Source: Paramecium tetraurelia (taxonomy: Eukaryota; Ciliophora; Oligohymenophorea; Peniculida; Parameciidae). Taken from it: a stretch of DNA of 64,000 bases. The stretch spans positions 11,206-75,205 of the forward strand of contig NW_001798998.1 in assembly GCF_000165425.1 (NCBI RefSeq). The letters are read 5' to 3'. The notes below the pieces were generated by a model, which worked only from the letters and a program-made list of their open reading frames with translations, had not been told where the DNA came from and did no database searches. Of this stretch, positions 48,370 through 60,097 are shown one piece after another (the stretch's first letter is position 1; each line of letters begins with the position of its first letter). A program made the position numbers and the translations under genes.

Positions 48370-48575
48370 TAAAATATACGATACTGTTGCTATCTTTGTT
48401 AATTTACCTAATCGTACAATTTGTCTCGAGATGAATTTGGAGAGACATTCTTTGTCTAAGCGACTTTCAAGATGATTTAGTTGTAAACATTTGTTTAAGT
48501 GGTATCACAACGCTTTGGAGGGATGACTCACTTTTAGGTCCATCCGAGGTGAGCTATCACTTTAGTTGATTATTT
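48370..48575 (+). ncRNA. candidate structured non-coding RNA
   Basis: A roughly 200-bp intergenic segment with clearly higher GC than its AT-rich flanks and no convincing reading frame. Several complementary arms are visible: TACGAT (48377) with ATCGTA (48411), TGTCTC (48422) with GAGACA (48441), GGATG (48530) with CATCC (48540), and GTGA..TCAC (48549-48560). A CCATCCGAGGTGAG stretch is slightly like the U4 snRNA 5' stem-loop, but the K-turn TGA is missing, so I do not call it U4. Strand is a guess. Confidence 0.35.
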
Positions 48576-48611
48576 TATATATCCAAATTAATCAATTAGC
48601 TTATTAATAAT

Positions 48612-49895
48612 TCAGTTTAAAAAATTTTAGATTATATTCATTTAATAGAAATTCTTCGTTGCATTATCAAGACAATTAAACAATTTCTTCATTCTTTAAT
48701 ATGATAATGTGTTCTAATACTGTTTGAAGAGTTACATCAAATGCTTTTCTAATCTAACTTGATTTTATGATTAATAATTAGTATCAAACTGAGTCTCGTT
48801 CTATTACTTATCCCAACTCAAAACTAGAGTGAACTCTTCATCTCCAATCCCGTTTTCTAATTTCATCTGATAAGCCATCCACACCTAAAGTACCTATAAA
48901 TCATCTGAGTATTCCATACATCTCTCCTAAGAATTGAAAATGGTACTCTCTGATAATTGCTGTAAGTATTTGTAAAATATTGTACTACAAAGTGGGATTC
49001 TCATAAATAATTGAAAGTTATCCAAAATGATAGATGGGATCAATGGCAATCTTATTAATGTACTCTACTGTATTGGAGCATAGATGACGAAATAGAATTC
49101 AACCATGCTTCTAGAAATTTAGGAGATGAGCATAATGATCAACGAAAGTGGAAATTTAGTAGTTCCACTGTAAATTTTGCAATCTTTCTCATTAATAAAA
49201 TAACTGATGAAAGTATTAATGTATAACCATATAGCATAGATAATTATTGGCTTATTGACAAATCTTTGAAGTGTATCAAATTGTGGTATATGGATTTTTG
49301 AATTCCAATATATGATCAACATAAATAAAGTGATTTCTATTGTATTATTAATTGCTTCCACTAGGTTGATCTCTTCGTATTGAATGAGATCATTAATATA
49401 GTGTTACTCTGTGTGGGATATATCGCTAATATAAAGTTTTACGATGTAATAAATTCCTGACCACAATGCAGATGTCATGAAGAGTGCTGCAAATAAAATA
49501 CGCAACTAATCTTTAAATAGTTTGGTACATAAGAAGGTTAAGATGAATGAGGACTTGCTATTCAAATGAAATGCAAGTGCCACTCTGAGTGATTTGAATA
49601 CTGTGATATATACAAAGAGTCCTCTAAAAAAGTTCTAAAAGATCATCAGAATTTTAATGATATGAAAATTGTACTTTTCATCGTAAACTATCACAAATAT
49701 GGTTATGACTATAAATAGATAAAGTGACAATCCTTGGAATATCGTCAAAAGGGGTGACAATTCCTAAATTGGGTTCCAATTCCTTAAGTTATAAATTTAG
49801 ATAAGATTCCTTATAAATATGAGAGTAATAAGAGCAAGAAAAACTATAGAAGGTATAAGTATTTGTTCAGATATTTGAAAACAAAATTATTACAT
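48612..49895 (-). CDS. seven-helix-type membrane protein with cytoplasmic RGS-like region
   Basis: An open, apparently intronless frame of 427 codons. The first 270 residues hold about seven hydrophobic helices (IPSIVFLALITLIF, LYLFIVITIFVIVY, FAALFMTSALWSGIYYIV, LIIMLISQ and others). The C-terminal 150 residues are helical and soluble (LFMRIPLCSTIFYKYLQQL, VLQVWMAYQMKLENG), with the spacing of an RGS domain but without its strongest residues. A 7TM receptor joined to RGS is known from plants and protists and would accelerate G-alpha GTP hydrolysis. Here the RGS assignment is tentative; the membrane topology is clearer. Confidence 0.6.
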
Positions 49896-49920
49896 TTAAT
49901 TTATGTGAAACCCAACTCAT

Positions 49921-51076
49921 TCAATATTACATAAAAATCAATATAAAAGTAATATCATCGATCACCTTATTTCCCTTCTGTACCCAACTAACGTGAGCCA
50001 TTTCCAACAAGTGATTGCAAGCAGTTTCAACATCCATTCTGTCAACATACGGAGTAACAGAATCCAGAATGTCTTATTAAGAAAGAAACTCAAACACTCC
50101 ATCCGATCCTAACAGGATAACCCTATCCATTTTCTCAAGTATGAAATTGAAGATCTCTGGTTTGTCAATTACTCCCACTGCTTTAGCCACTTGATCCCCA
50201 ATAGACCTTGTCATAGCCAACCCTGGTACATTGCCATTATTCCAAACTCTCAATGGCCCACAGGTCTACCCATTCTAATCCTTATAAGGTTCAATCCTTC
50301 CTCCCTGATTCACTATACGTTCTGCCTCATCTTGGCAATCTGGTTTATGATCTCGCGATAGATTTTTGAGAAACCATTTATTAGTTCGACTCAACATAAC
50401 TGCTCGCGAATCCCCTAAGTTTGGACAATAAATCTCTTTTAAATTGTTTTCAATACTTTATTATGCAACATAAATAAACCAACCACAGTTGACCCAGAGT
50501 ATGACTAATCGATAGATGATTGATCCAAGGCTTTGATTACTAGAGCGAATATCGTATATATGGTGGCATATGGACTAGTTTAAGTTATTGTAATGGATAC
50601 TTGTTTTCCAATTGATTCTTGAATTTAGTGATGTAAATGGGGAATTACTATTTGAGGAAATTTGAGATATGGTGTCCATGAATGCCATGACCATCACAAA
50701 TGAAAAAGAAGTGCATATACGATTTATTTCCTATGTTTGGAAACACTATGAACGAATCCTAATTCTATTTATTTGGATTCCCTATTTACATTCCTTGTCT
50801 TGTTCTCACTGCAAATTTGAGGATATATTCAAAATTCGAGTCCAAACCATATTTTTCAATCTGCAGGGTGTTTTTCTGGGTGATAGGAGGAGAATGATGT
50901 TACTACTTTTTTATGGATCTAGCAGAATTCTTTTCATGTAAACTGAAGAGTGGTTTTCTGAGAGTCACAGGCGAAAACGAGTTTTAATATGGATTCACCT
51001 TAAATTATGGATTGACATGGTTTGTCAATTTTAATGGCAAGAGTTGTTGTTTGTATTTATTATTTAATTATTTCAT
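49921..51076 (-). CDS. PP2C-type metal-dependent protein phosphatase
   Basis: Serine/threonine phosphatase of the PPM family. Motifs in order: RTRQGMQIGNPNKQNQDSF with the first metal-binding Asp region, ICDGHGIHGHHIS with DGHG, NLGDSRAVML, RDHKPDCQDEAERI and GRIEPYKD, then GPLRVW, GLAMTRSIGD, VILLGSDGVFEFLS and a final NKVIDDITFI with the last metal Asp. All core Asp and Gly residues appear present, so it should be active. The N-terminal 90 residues are basic and low-complexity. About 380 residues. It begins 12 bp below the stop of the next gene. Confidence 0.92.
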
Positions 51077-51087
51077 AATTTATTAAT

Positions 51088-51959
51088 TCAGACATCAAAT
51101 CCAAAGTACCCCAATATGTATTGGATTTTCTCTCCTTCATTGACTTGCCATCTACTAAGTATTGATTGCCAAATGAATTCAATTATTCTTATATTATCTT
51201 GCTATCCATTTCTGTATGCCAACCCATAATCATAAGAAACCTTATGCCAAAGTTCTGGTCATTCTTCTTTATTGTATAAGTCCCCTTGAGTATTCATTTA
51301 GACTTGAACCATCCTTATAATAGTACACAATCGTGATATATTTCAAATCCATGACAACAGGACCCTTACTTATAATGTGATCTTGTATGTCTTGGGTTAC
51401 TGTAAGTTCTATAAGATCATTAGCTTTCAACGCTGATTTCTTCAAACTTAAGTCGTCTCATCTGATTAGACATTTGTTCTTTAGCTTGAAATTGACAGTC
51501 TGCTTATATGAAAGACATTTATTGATACTAAGACCGTTCTCTGTCAAATAGCTTGTTTATTTAGTAAGTTAAGGTGATACTTCTTAATACTATTAATAAT
51601 CCGTAATGATTTGGAAGTAGAAGAACATTTTTCTTCATCCCATTTGGTATATTGCAATAATTCCTCTACTTAAAGACAAGGTTACTTGAATGTTGATTTG
51701 AGACAATTAGTCAAGTTTTGGTAGAGATGTGAACCCCCAATTTTCTCTTTGGCAAAGACCCTGCCATATAATGGATTGAATACTTCAAGGAACACTGTCT
51801 AATAGCAATTGTCCATCTGGGTTATCAGATTAGAGTGCTTCAAATCCAGATGTCACATCAGATTCCTTTGGGCGATATATGAGGATACTAGGAGTCTATT
51901 CTAGACCAACAAGGGTAACAACTAACTACGATTATTGTGAGTGTAGTATATCTATTCAT
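51088..51959 (-). CDS. cathepsin-like (C1A) secreted protein, probably inactive
   Basis: A signal-like start (MNRYTTLTIIVVSCYPC) is followed by a middle part (VEELLQYTKWDEEKCSS, SYLTENGLSINKCLSYK) and a C-terminal half with the papain-fold rhythm: HIISKGPVVMDLKYITIVYY, YKDGSRTYTI, then FGIRFLMIMGWH where cathepsins have GHAVKIIGWG, and LNSFGNQYLVDG where they have NSWG. The Asn of the triad is kept, but the His is replaced and I find no QGxCGSCW-like Cys motif. TINAG-like pseudo-peptidases show the same pattern. Several introns are needed and the last exon frame is ambiguous. Confidence 0.5.
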
Positions 51960-51999
51960 TATATAATAATATTGAGACTGTTAATTATTTTAAATTCCA

Positions 52000-53633
52000 A
52001 TGAAGCATAGAGCAGCTGCGAATAGTCTGAATCAGAAGGAGAATGAAAAATGCATAGGCAATCAATATTCATACAAGTCAAGACCTCCTTTGTAATAAGA
52101 TTTACTGATGAGCTTAAAGAATTAACAACTCAGAAATCTTGATGCCATCAGTTAGATTCTATAATCCAAAATTTGTAAAGTTGAAAAACGTGATAATGTT
52201 GAATACTTCAAATTCGACTTCAAAAAATAACAGAATATCTGTGACAGAGTTAAGTTTCTTAGTAATTAACCTGACGATGATATCAATAAAACTGAGATCT
52301 TTAAAGCTCAATATAAGGTTGGGAGTCGCATCGGCCAAGGAGCTTATGCCTCTGTCAGAGTGGCTATTTAAATTGAAACTGGCACTAAGGTGGCTATCAA
52401 AATATACGAGAAATCTAAAATACGCGATTTATAGCGTCGCAAAGGAGTGCGTAGAGAAATCGAAATTCTTGAAAAGTTGGATCATCCAAATATTGTCAAG
52501 ATCATCGACACCTTGGAATCCAATAATCATGTCAATATTATTATAGAATATGTGAGTGGAAGTTCACTCCACCATTTCATTCGAAAATAATAGGTATACT
52601 CTTTATATCAATCTCATTAGGAACGCAGACTCGATGAAGACACTGCTAAAACTATATTTAAATAGATCCTTGATGCTGTTTAATATTGTCACTCCAAAAA
52701 CATTGCTCACAGAGATCTCAAATTAGAAAACATTCTACTAGAAGCCTAAACACCCAAACTCATAGATTTTGGCTTCTCCACTTCCTTTCCCATCGACAAG
52801 AAAGTCAAAATGTTCTGTGGTACCCCTAGTTATATGGCTCCAGAAATCGTCACCAGGTAAGAGTATCGAGGTGATAAATCAGATGTTTGGGCCTTAGGAG
52901 TCGTCCTCTTCACTATGTTACAAGGAGTCTTCCCCTTCAAAGGAGATACCGATGCAGAACTCTATTCTAAGATTTAATCAGGAGAATTCACTATCACTCA
53001 TGACATATCCAAAGAAGCCATCGCATTACTCTATGGAATGCTCACAACTGATCCTGATGAAAGACCCACTGTAATTGAATTACTCAATTACCCTTGGTTT
53101 AAGAAAAATGACTTAAGTGATGAAAAAGAGGACGTCAAAAAGAAACATAAACTACCTTAAGATCTAATTGAAGATCTTAATACAATTACTAAAAATATGT
53201 CCTTCATTACTCCTACTAGTTAAATCAAATAATAATTTTGCTTTGATTTCTCGCATCTAAAAAATTATTCCAAACCCAGCACCAATAAGGTATACATCTA
53301 TTCTATCAATAGGCTATCATCCCTAAGCCTTCCTACTTTACTACTACCAATGCCTAAGCCAAATCGAGAGAACCCTAGTTTTTCAAAGTTGAAAAAATAT
53401 TAACTAAAAATGACAGACACACTACTACTCATTCAAAGGAAAGACATCCTACTTTATCGAAAGAAAGACAATCCTCCTATAGTTTTGAATCTAGTAGAGG
53501 ATTGTCCCAGAAAAAGAATCCTCATCAGTTGACTGTCCATCCTAGTTTCATACCAAGTGAAAAGAGTTTTCACTCTTTCAAAAGTCCTTAAATGGCTATG
53601 AATGATAAACGTTTCAATTTTTTTTATAATTGA
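52000..53633 (+). CDS. CAMK/SNF1-like serine/threonine protein kinase
   Basis: A complete kinase domain at about residues 120-400: GSRIGQGAYASVRVA (Gly loop), VAIKIYEKS with the ATP-site Lys, REIEILEKLDHPNIVK, HRDLKLENILLE, IDFGFSTSF (DFG), FCGTPSYMAPEIV (APE) and DVWALGVVLFTMLQG. The CGTPSYMAPE and RGDKSDVWALGV combination is typical of the SNF1/MARK branch of CAMK. A 27-nt intron near 52590 keeps the frame. N-terminal 100 residues are Asn/Lys-rich; the C-terminal 140 residues are Ser/Thr/Pro-rich and may be regulatory. It is divergent from the cathepsin-like gene with 40 bp between starts. Confidence 0.92.
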
Positions 53634-53741
53634 CTTTTAATTGTGTAATAATGATTGTGTGAATGAATATTAAAAGAAGCATTATAAATAACATAAAAAA
53701 ATTTGATCATTCAGAGGTGATTCTATAATTCTCAGACCATA

Positions 53742-54865
53742 TCAGACGCTGATTTTAGTTGGCTTAAATTCCACATAAAAAATTCTATATATATTGATGA
53801 TCTTTACATTTGTGAATATTGGTTCAATTGAAATGATATTAGAAGAATGTCTCCAATAAAAAGTACCTGAAAAATGACTTAAGTATGGTGAAATTGTAAA
53901 ATACTTGTCTATTGGTTCATTAGGATTTTAATAAAACTAATTTTTGTCTTCTTGTTGCTCCTGAGGATAAGTGAATTTAATATTTTCTAGTTTGATTTTA
54001 TTTGTTGTAAAAATGGGTTTCTTCTATTTAATATTCTCGATTATTTTTTATTGTCTTTTTAAGTCTTATGATAGTTTAAGAGACCTCCTTTGTTTTAATT
54101 TCTTAAGCTTAGCCTTCTCTGCCTATTTACTAATCTTTCTCTTTAAATAAATATCGCTAGAATAATGAGATCAAATTACTTTTGCTCTCCAAGGTAGTTC
54201 ATTATTAATTTCACTTATTCTATCGTTTGATGATCAACTTTAACACCAACTTCGATATTTTTGTTGCTTCGTATTAACTATTTAAACAGAGTCTTCATCT
54301 CTTCATCTATTTTTAAAATTTTATCATTTTCTTCCTCATCATGACAATATATACTAGAAATTAAGAGTGGCTGTATTCTGGCAATTATTAGGGAACCTGT
54401 GTAATCAAAAAATAAATACTTTCTGTAGTTTAATATGCAGCTTTAATCAATCTGCGAATTATTTTCTTAACATGAGCATAAAATTTATTCTTTATGTCCT
54501 AATCAGTTCTATTGTTCAACTATCCAGCAATTATTGTCTATGGTTTGATAAAAATATTTACCCATTTATTACCATGTACTTCAATTAAATCAAAGAGTAA
54601 ATCTATTTCTTTTTCAGTTAGATCAGCCTTATTATAGGCGCTGTCTAGATGATTTGAAAACCTCTCTCTACATGCTTTAGTGTCCCTATTAAATCCATGC
54701 TATTTTAGATGCTTTGAAATTATTTTCCAAGCTAGCCTATCGTTTTGGAATTTTTTCACTAATTTCCTTAAAAAGCTAGTCTTCCTTTTGATATTTTTAC
54801 AAAAATACTTGGATTATCCAAGGCTTTCGTTTCTATTTAATTTCTTGAGGGGGTTAGTTCACCAT
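53742..54865 (-). CDS. Myb/SANT-like DNA-binding protein
   Basis: The SANT repeats are recognisable: RKLVKKFQNDRLAWKIISKH, then ACRERFSNHLDSAYNKADLT, matching CRERWxNHLxPxxxKxxWT of R2R3 Myb proteins, then EKEIDLLFDLIEVHGNKWV, RTDQDIKNKFYAHVKK in place of RTDNAIKNHW. Tryptophans at the third-helix positions are partly replaced by Phe. The C-terminal half is a charged coiled coil (KQAEKAKLKKLKQRRS). A transcription factor role is likely. The 5' end is uncertain: the ATG at 54863-54865 needs one short intron to join the SANT frame. Confidence 0.75.
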
Positions 54866-55384
54866 ATAAATATTATAAAAATATAACTAATTTAGAATTA
54901 TTATTCACATACTTGTACTGAAATTTTCGATTCTACCTAATGAATACCAAAGTAAGTAATTTTCCTCTTAATAAAAAAATAATTCATTTTCCTTACAACT
55001 TACTTCATTTCAACAGACGCTATATTGAAATTTCAATAATCGCAAAAAATGGAAGTTGCAAATATTTATTCTAGTATATTTTTGAAAATAATTTTGTGTA
55101 AAATTAACTTTCTCCTTGCTATGATAGATAGAGAGAATGTACTTCCACTTCATTAAAACAGTACTCAAACGTACCCATACATTTAGTGAATGCATGTGTA
55201 AGTAGATTGTTTATATGATAATTTGAGCATTCATTCTTATGACTTGTTTGAATACACTATTCATATTCCGATTGATTGATAATAAGTCAGACAAGTTTAT
55301 TAATAAGAAAGTTATTATAAAAAGAAATAATTAGTTCTGATTTTTGGATTATTAATTTAATAAAGAATTTTATAAAACTCATTC
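54866..55384. other. gene-free stretch of about 520 bp
   Basis: AT-rich sequence between the Myb-like gene and eIF6, which are transcribed away from each other. A 61-codon minus-strand frame exists near 55010-55195 but has no supporting feature. A 5' exon of the Myb gene could lie here. Nothing else is visible. Confidence 0.4.
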
Positions 55385-56203
55385 ATGGCAAATAGATGTT
55401 AATTTGAAAACTCCAATGATATTGGTGTTTTTTCTAAACTTACAAACTCATATTGTCTTGTTGCACTTGGAGGAAGTGAAAATTTCTACTCAGTGTTTGA
55501 ATCTGAACTTGGATTAAGTATGCCAGTCATCCATTGTTCAATTGGAGGTACCAGAATTATCGGAAGATTGACTGCAGGTATCGTATATTTTTTAAATGAA
55601 AACAGGAAATAAAAATGGATTATTGGTACCAAATACATGCACTGACTAAGAACTCAAGTAAATTAGAAATTCATTACCAGATGAAGTTAAATGTAAATAT
55701 GTAAATTAATATTATAGGTTAAAAGAGTCGAAGAGAAATTATCTGCTTTAGGTAATTAGCGTGGCTTGTAATGATTATGTTGCTTTGATACATTCTGACT
55801 TGGACAAAGAGACAGAGGAAATCATTGCTGATACTTTGGGAGTTGAAGTGTTCAGAACAACTGTGGCTTAATAGGTTTTGGTTGGAACTTATTGTTGCTT
55901 TAATAATCAAGGAGGATTGGTGCACCCCTTGACAACAGTAGAAGAATTAGATGAATTAGCCAATTTATTGCAAATACCATTGTGTGCTGGTACTGTGAAC
56001 AGAGGTAGTGATATCATAGCCTCTGGTCTTGTTGTTAATGACATTGCTGCTTTTTGTGGTACATATTGAATATAAACTTCATAGGTTTGGATACAACATC
56101 CACAGAAATCACAGTTATTGAAAAGATCTTCAAATTGTAAGATAAAAATAAGTAAAATATGGAAGTGCAAATTCGTTAAGATATGATGCAAGAGTTGGAA
56201 TGA
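55385..56203 (+). CDS. EIF6: Translation initiation factor eIF6
   Basis: eIF6 prevents premature joining of 60S and 40S subunits and is needed for 60S maturation. Signature segments: [19 protein letters not shown], then [19 protein letters not shown] and [10 protein letters not shown], after a 26-nt-class intron [16 protein letters not shown], then [39 protein letters not shown] and VEVFRTTVA, then [16 protein letters not shown] and [19 protein letters not shown], and after a last intron [17 protein letters not shown]. About 245 residues, normal length, with at least three introns. It matches the family throughout. Confidence 0.96.
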
Positions 56204-56235
56204 TCTAATAATTATGTTGATTAATGTTATATATA

Positions 56236-57199
56236 TCATTTATTATCAACATTATCTGTTGAATCCTAATCATGATTGATCATACTATGATATTTATTGA
56301 ATTCTGATCTAATGAACTCTACTTTTTGATTTAATTCACCATAATTTTCAGTTTCATCTTTTTTCATCTCAGCCTGAAAATTCTAAGCCTTATTACACAA
56401 AGCCAAGATATCCTACAGATACTATTATTAACTCTTTTTCTTCTAAATCCCAGATTTTTGCTAAGCCTGTGGAGAACATTAAACTAATGGAAATAAAATA
56501 AAACTCTAATTCTATCTTTGTGGAGAGTTGATTTTACTAGTCTTATCTTAAGAATACGAATTTTTCTGAAGATTGCTCCTTTGATGATTGAGTTATTCAT
56601 CCTAAGGGATACCAATTTTTTTATAATACTTTTTGAATCTCATATAGAAAGGATCCATTTTAATTCCAATTGTTTTTGGTGTAGTTCCTATAGGGGATTA
56701 TTATTGAGATTTAATATCTTCAATTCTTAGGTCTATTGACTATCTTCGAGTCAAAAACTTAGTATTATTTTTTTTTAGTTTTTGAGGATTTGGAAAGAGT
56801 TCACTTGAGGATTGTCTTAGAATATGAGAATTATTTGGTTTTCCCAAACTAATTCTGGATTTTTCTAAGATGTTCCTACAATTTTTTGATAAAATGCTCC
56901 ATTTTTCTTCTCTTATTTCATCCAATTATACTGGAGGCTCTAAATCTATCTTCTCGAAAGTATTTAAGTAGGTTGGTTATGGTTTAGTTTGTGGTTGATG
57001 ATATTCAACTTTGTGAAGAGGAGCCTATAATTTCTCATCATTCTTGGTCTTCATCATATACTTAACAACTCCTGGAGCTAAATCATCCTTGATTGTCCTT
57101 ATTTTGATGTCTAATTTTTCCCTTCTTAACTAATGAATTTATCATAGATACTTATTCTGGACTTTTATGCATCTAGGATTTATCAAAGTTTAATTACAT
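56236..57199 (-). CDS. basic/coiled-coil protein of unknown function
   Basis: Starts MQLNFDKSQMHKSPEQ, crosses a 22-nt intron near 57120-57150, then reads continuously for about 290 codons to TGA 56236-56238. The middle is Ser/Asn/Pro-rich with basic patches (KSRISLGKPNNSHIL, KKYYKKIGIPQ). The C-terminus is a helix-rich segment (EMKKDETENYGELNQKVEFI) ending DQDSTDNVDNK. No motif of a known family. It converges with eIF6, stops 32 bp apart. Confidence 0.65.
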
Positions 57200-57877
57200 T
57201 ATTTTAATAATATGTGTTAAATAATTAATGTTTTTTTTTCATTTGGTCTCAGGGCAATCCAAGGTTCTTAAAGTATAAAACATGGTTTATTAATATGCTC
57301 TTGTACATTGATATCTCAAAGCAAATGGATTAATTAATATATCAACCACTTTAAAATTTGGCCCTTTTCTGGAATATTTTTTGGTGTTTTTTTGATGAGA
57401 TTTTGCTTACTTTTTGTATTTGGTTAGAGATGGTCTAGAAATTTAAATTGAGAATGGATTTGCTTGGATACTTGAATAGGGAAGGCCAAAATAATTATTA
57501 TTATAATAAAAATTCCTATTAATTTCCGATGGAAATGCAGAATCTATATTAATCAGTAATAAAGAAAAAAATATTAATTTTATATTAATTTGAGATATAT
57601 TTAAACAAAAATTATAATTCGATGCATTTTAAAAAACATAGACATCGATAAAGATGGAATAATGAAAAAATTAATTTGGATTAAGATTTGCTATGATGCT
57701 ATGAGGTAGATCATTTTGTGGTATCCTGATTTGGAGTGCACATTGACATTTTGGGAATAGTGTAGACAATGTGCAATATTCCATTTACAATAAATTAAAT
57801 TAAGATTTTAGCAGATTATAATAAATAAATTCATACGTAGTTAGTATAGGGAATTTAAAATAATAATATACAGGTAA
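57200..57877. other. gene-free stretch with an inverted repeat near 57736-57775
   Basis: About 680 bp between two divergent genes without a coding frame. Around 57690-57780 GC content rises, and a pair of near-perfect complementary arms (TGCACATTG at about 57737 and CAATGTGCA at about 57768) flank a 20-nt loop. A TATGATGC stretch upstream and CTGA near 57727 loosely recall snoRNA boxes C and D, but spacing and flanking stems are not convincing. Possibly a small RNA gene. Confidence 0.3.
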
Positions 57878-58846
57878 ATGAACATTTCTGAGGCTAGAAC
57901 AGCTGGTTAATCACCACCTCAAAAATTCTCGAAGTTAAACCAATCTTAATAATTAATTCCTGAAGAATGTCTTCCTCCCACTCTTCAAAGTCTCTATCTT
58001 TCTCCTAGAAGGGATGCTTATAAAAAAGGAATCAAGAAAACTTATAAAATGAAAGTATCCCTTATTACTAACTCACAATTTAGGATAATGAGAGGAAGAA
58101 GATGGTATGGTGTAATATATATGTGAATGAAATGGATCCAATCTAATTGGCTAGGTCAAAAAAAGGAAGTATGAAAATTAAAATACTTGTTTAGAGTAGT
58201 GTCGTATTTGCTCGATGGAGGAGGAAACATCAAGATTCGTATATCCATGTATGTGTAGTGGAACAGCAAAATATGTGCACGAGGAGTGCCTTAAAAATTG
58301 GATTCTCTTAAAGAATGGAGTTGAAAAGGTTTATAAAAATGATGTAAGCAAATTATTATTATAATGTATCAGATTAAATGTGAAGTTTGCTAACATAAGA
58401 TATCTATGAAGGTTCAATTTCAAGAAGAAGTACACTCATCAATATTTTAAGAAGTGCCTAAACATTAAAAAGCCTGTTGGCTGATATTAATCTTTATAAT
58501 TTTATTATAGATAGCTGGAGCTGTTATATTGGGAGTCTTGGTTGGCTTTTCCAATGTCGGCTTAGCGGCAGCTATTACTTTATTGGGAGTTATTTCAATC
58601 GTGTTGATAATTTATCTTGTTGCAAAGGTTATGCACAGCTTAACAGTTGAAACCATTGTCTAATGGGTGTTTCAAAATTACCAAAAAGAATATAGTCCCG
58701 ATAAGATTGGAACTATTATTAACATCCCCCAATAATCGGTAATAAACACAAGTCCAAGGAGTCCCAGACAAAGAAGACAATCCTGTGTACCCCAATTCTC
58801 TGGGCTTTAAATAATATAATTTGAATAATATCCCTCAGATGTTTGA
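57878..58846 (+). CDS. RING-CH (MARCH-type) membrane E3 ubiquitin ligase
   Basis: The C4HC3 RING-CH domain is clear: CRICSMEEE, YPCMCSGTAKYVHEECLKNW and, after an intron near 58345-58372, CEVCQHKISMKVQF. Two or three membrane helices follow (WLILIFIIL, AGAVILGVLVGFSNVGLAAA and VISIVLIIYLVAKVM) and a cytoplasmic tail with basic SPRSPRQRRQS. Such ligases move ubiquitin to membrane proteins and direct them to lysosomes. The N-terminal 80 residues are Ser/Gln-rich and include an intron near 58095-58125 of uncertain limits. About 290 residues. Confidence 0.88.
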
Positions 58847-60097
58847 ACATCTAACATACGACTATTTAAACTATATAAATATGTACTCATCATTTTATAA
58901 TAATATCCAAGATATTCTATATTGTCTAACTTCATTTTTGCATTAAAAATTTTGTCGGAATTATAATATATTTTTGAATAATTATTATTATACACAATTG
59001 TTAATCATTTAATAAGTCTTCATCTACTATCATTTAATAATTATATTTTAATTATCAGGAGTACTTCTAATCCCTATCATTCATACTCTTCTTATGACTC
59101 TTATGATTCTTCTATTCACATGATTTAAAATCTAATCCGATTCATTTTATGCTTTGAAAAATTGCTAAATCTCTTTGCAATTCTCAAAATTTCTATAATG
59201 ATTTGCCAACATCATCTTTTGCTTAGAAATAATGATTTTTGGAGTAATTATTTGAATATTTCAAGTTGGTTGATTCTATTAAATTTTTGGGTCATCTAAT
59301 TCATAAAATTCACATAACTCAGAAGATGAAAATTTTGAGAATGATCATTGTAAAGTGAACAACAATATGAGAAATATTTTATTCTGGTCAAACATAAATG
59401 AATAAAGAATGATAAATTAATAAAATTAAAGCGTGGATTTTAATTGATCTTTAATTAATTTCAATGCATATTATATATCAACTGATATACTCATCAAGTA
59501 CAACCAATTTATGATATTCAAAATTAATACTAAGGATATACACCCTCGATTCTTAAACTTACTTATTTCATTTTTATATTAAAGAAATCAGAATTATCAA
59601 AAAATTAATTTGAATAATTAAAGAAAATAAATGATTAAACATTATAAATATTTAAACACAACTAAAGAGATTAATGTCTATTATGACCTCGAAACTTATT
59701 TCCTAAAACACATTTCTTCAATGATTAGTTGAATCTATTATTGTAATTAAGAAACTATTATTTAGTATTTCGGCGACTATTTTAATTTGCAAGCGTGATA
59801 TCTATTAAAGATAGTAAACACTTTAATACTAAAAAAAATAAACTTAGATCATAAAGAAAATAAATCAGACTACTGAATAGAGAGATATCATTTTATAAGT
59901 AGCTTAGATACAGATTAGGTTAATTAGCACCCGCATTTAGACACGGTTACTTAAAATTATTAAGACTTGAAATTGAAAAGTATTATATTTTGCATTTAAT
60001 AATAGTATATTAGTATATGACTTTAATTATTAGGAGTAATTGACATAAAAAATCATTTAGAAATTGAACCAAAATATATAAAACTATACACAAGACT

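Noticed and set aside
48376-48550. U4 snRNA
   Set aside because: ATCCGAGG and an A-rich 3' flank recall the U4 5' stem-loop, but the K-turn TGA, the U6-pairing region and an Sm site are not in place.
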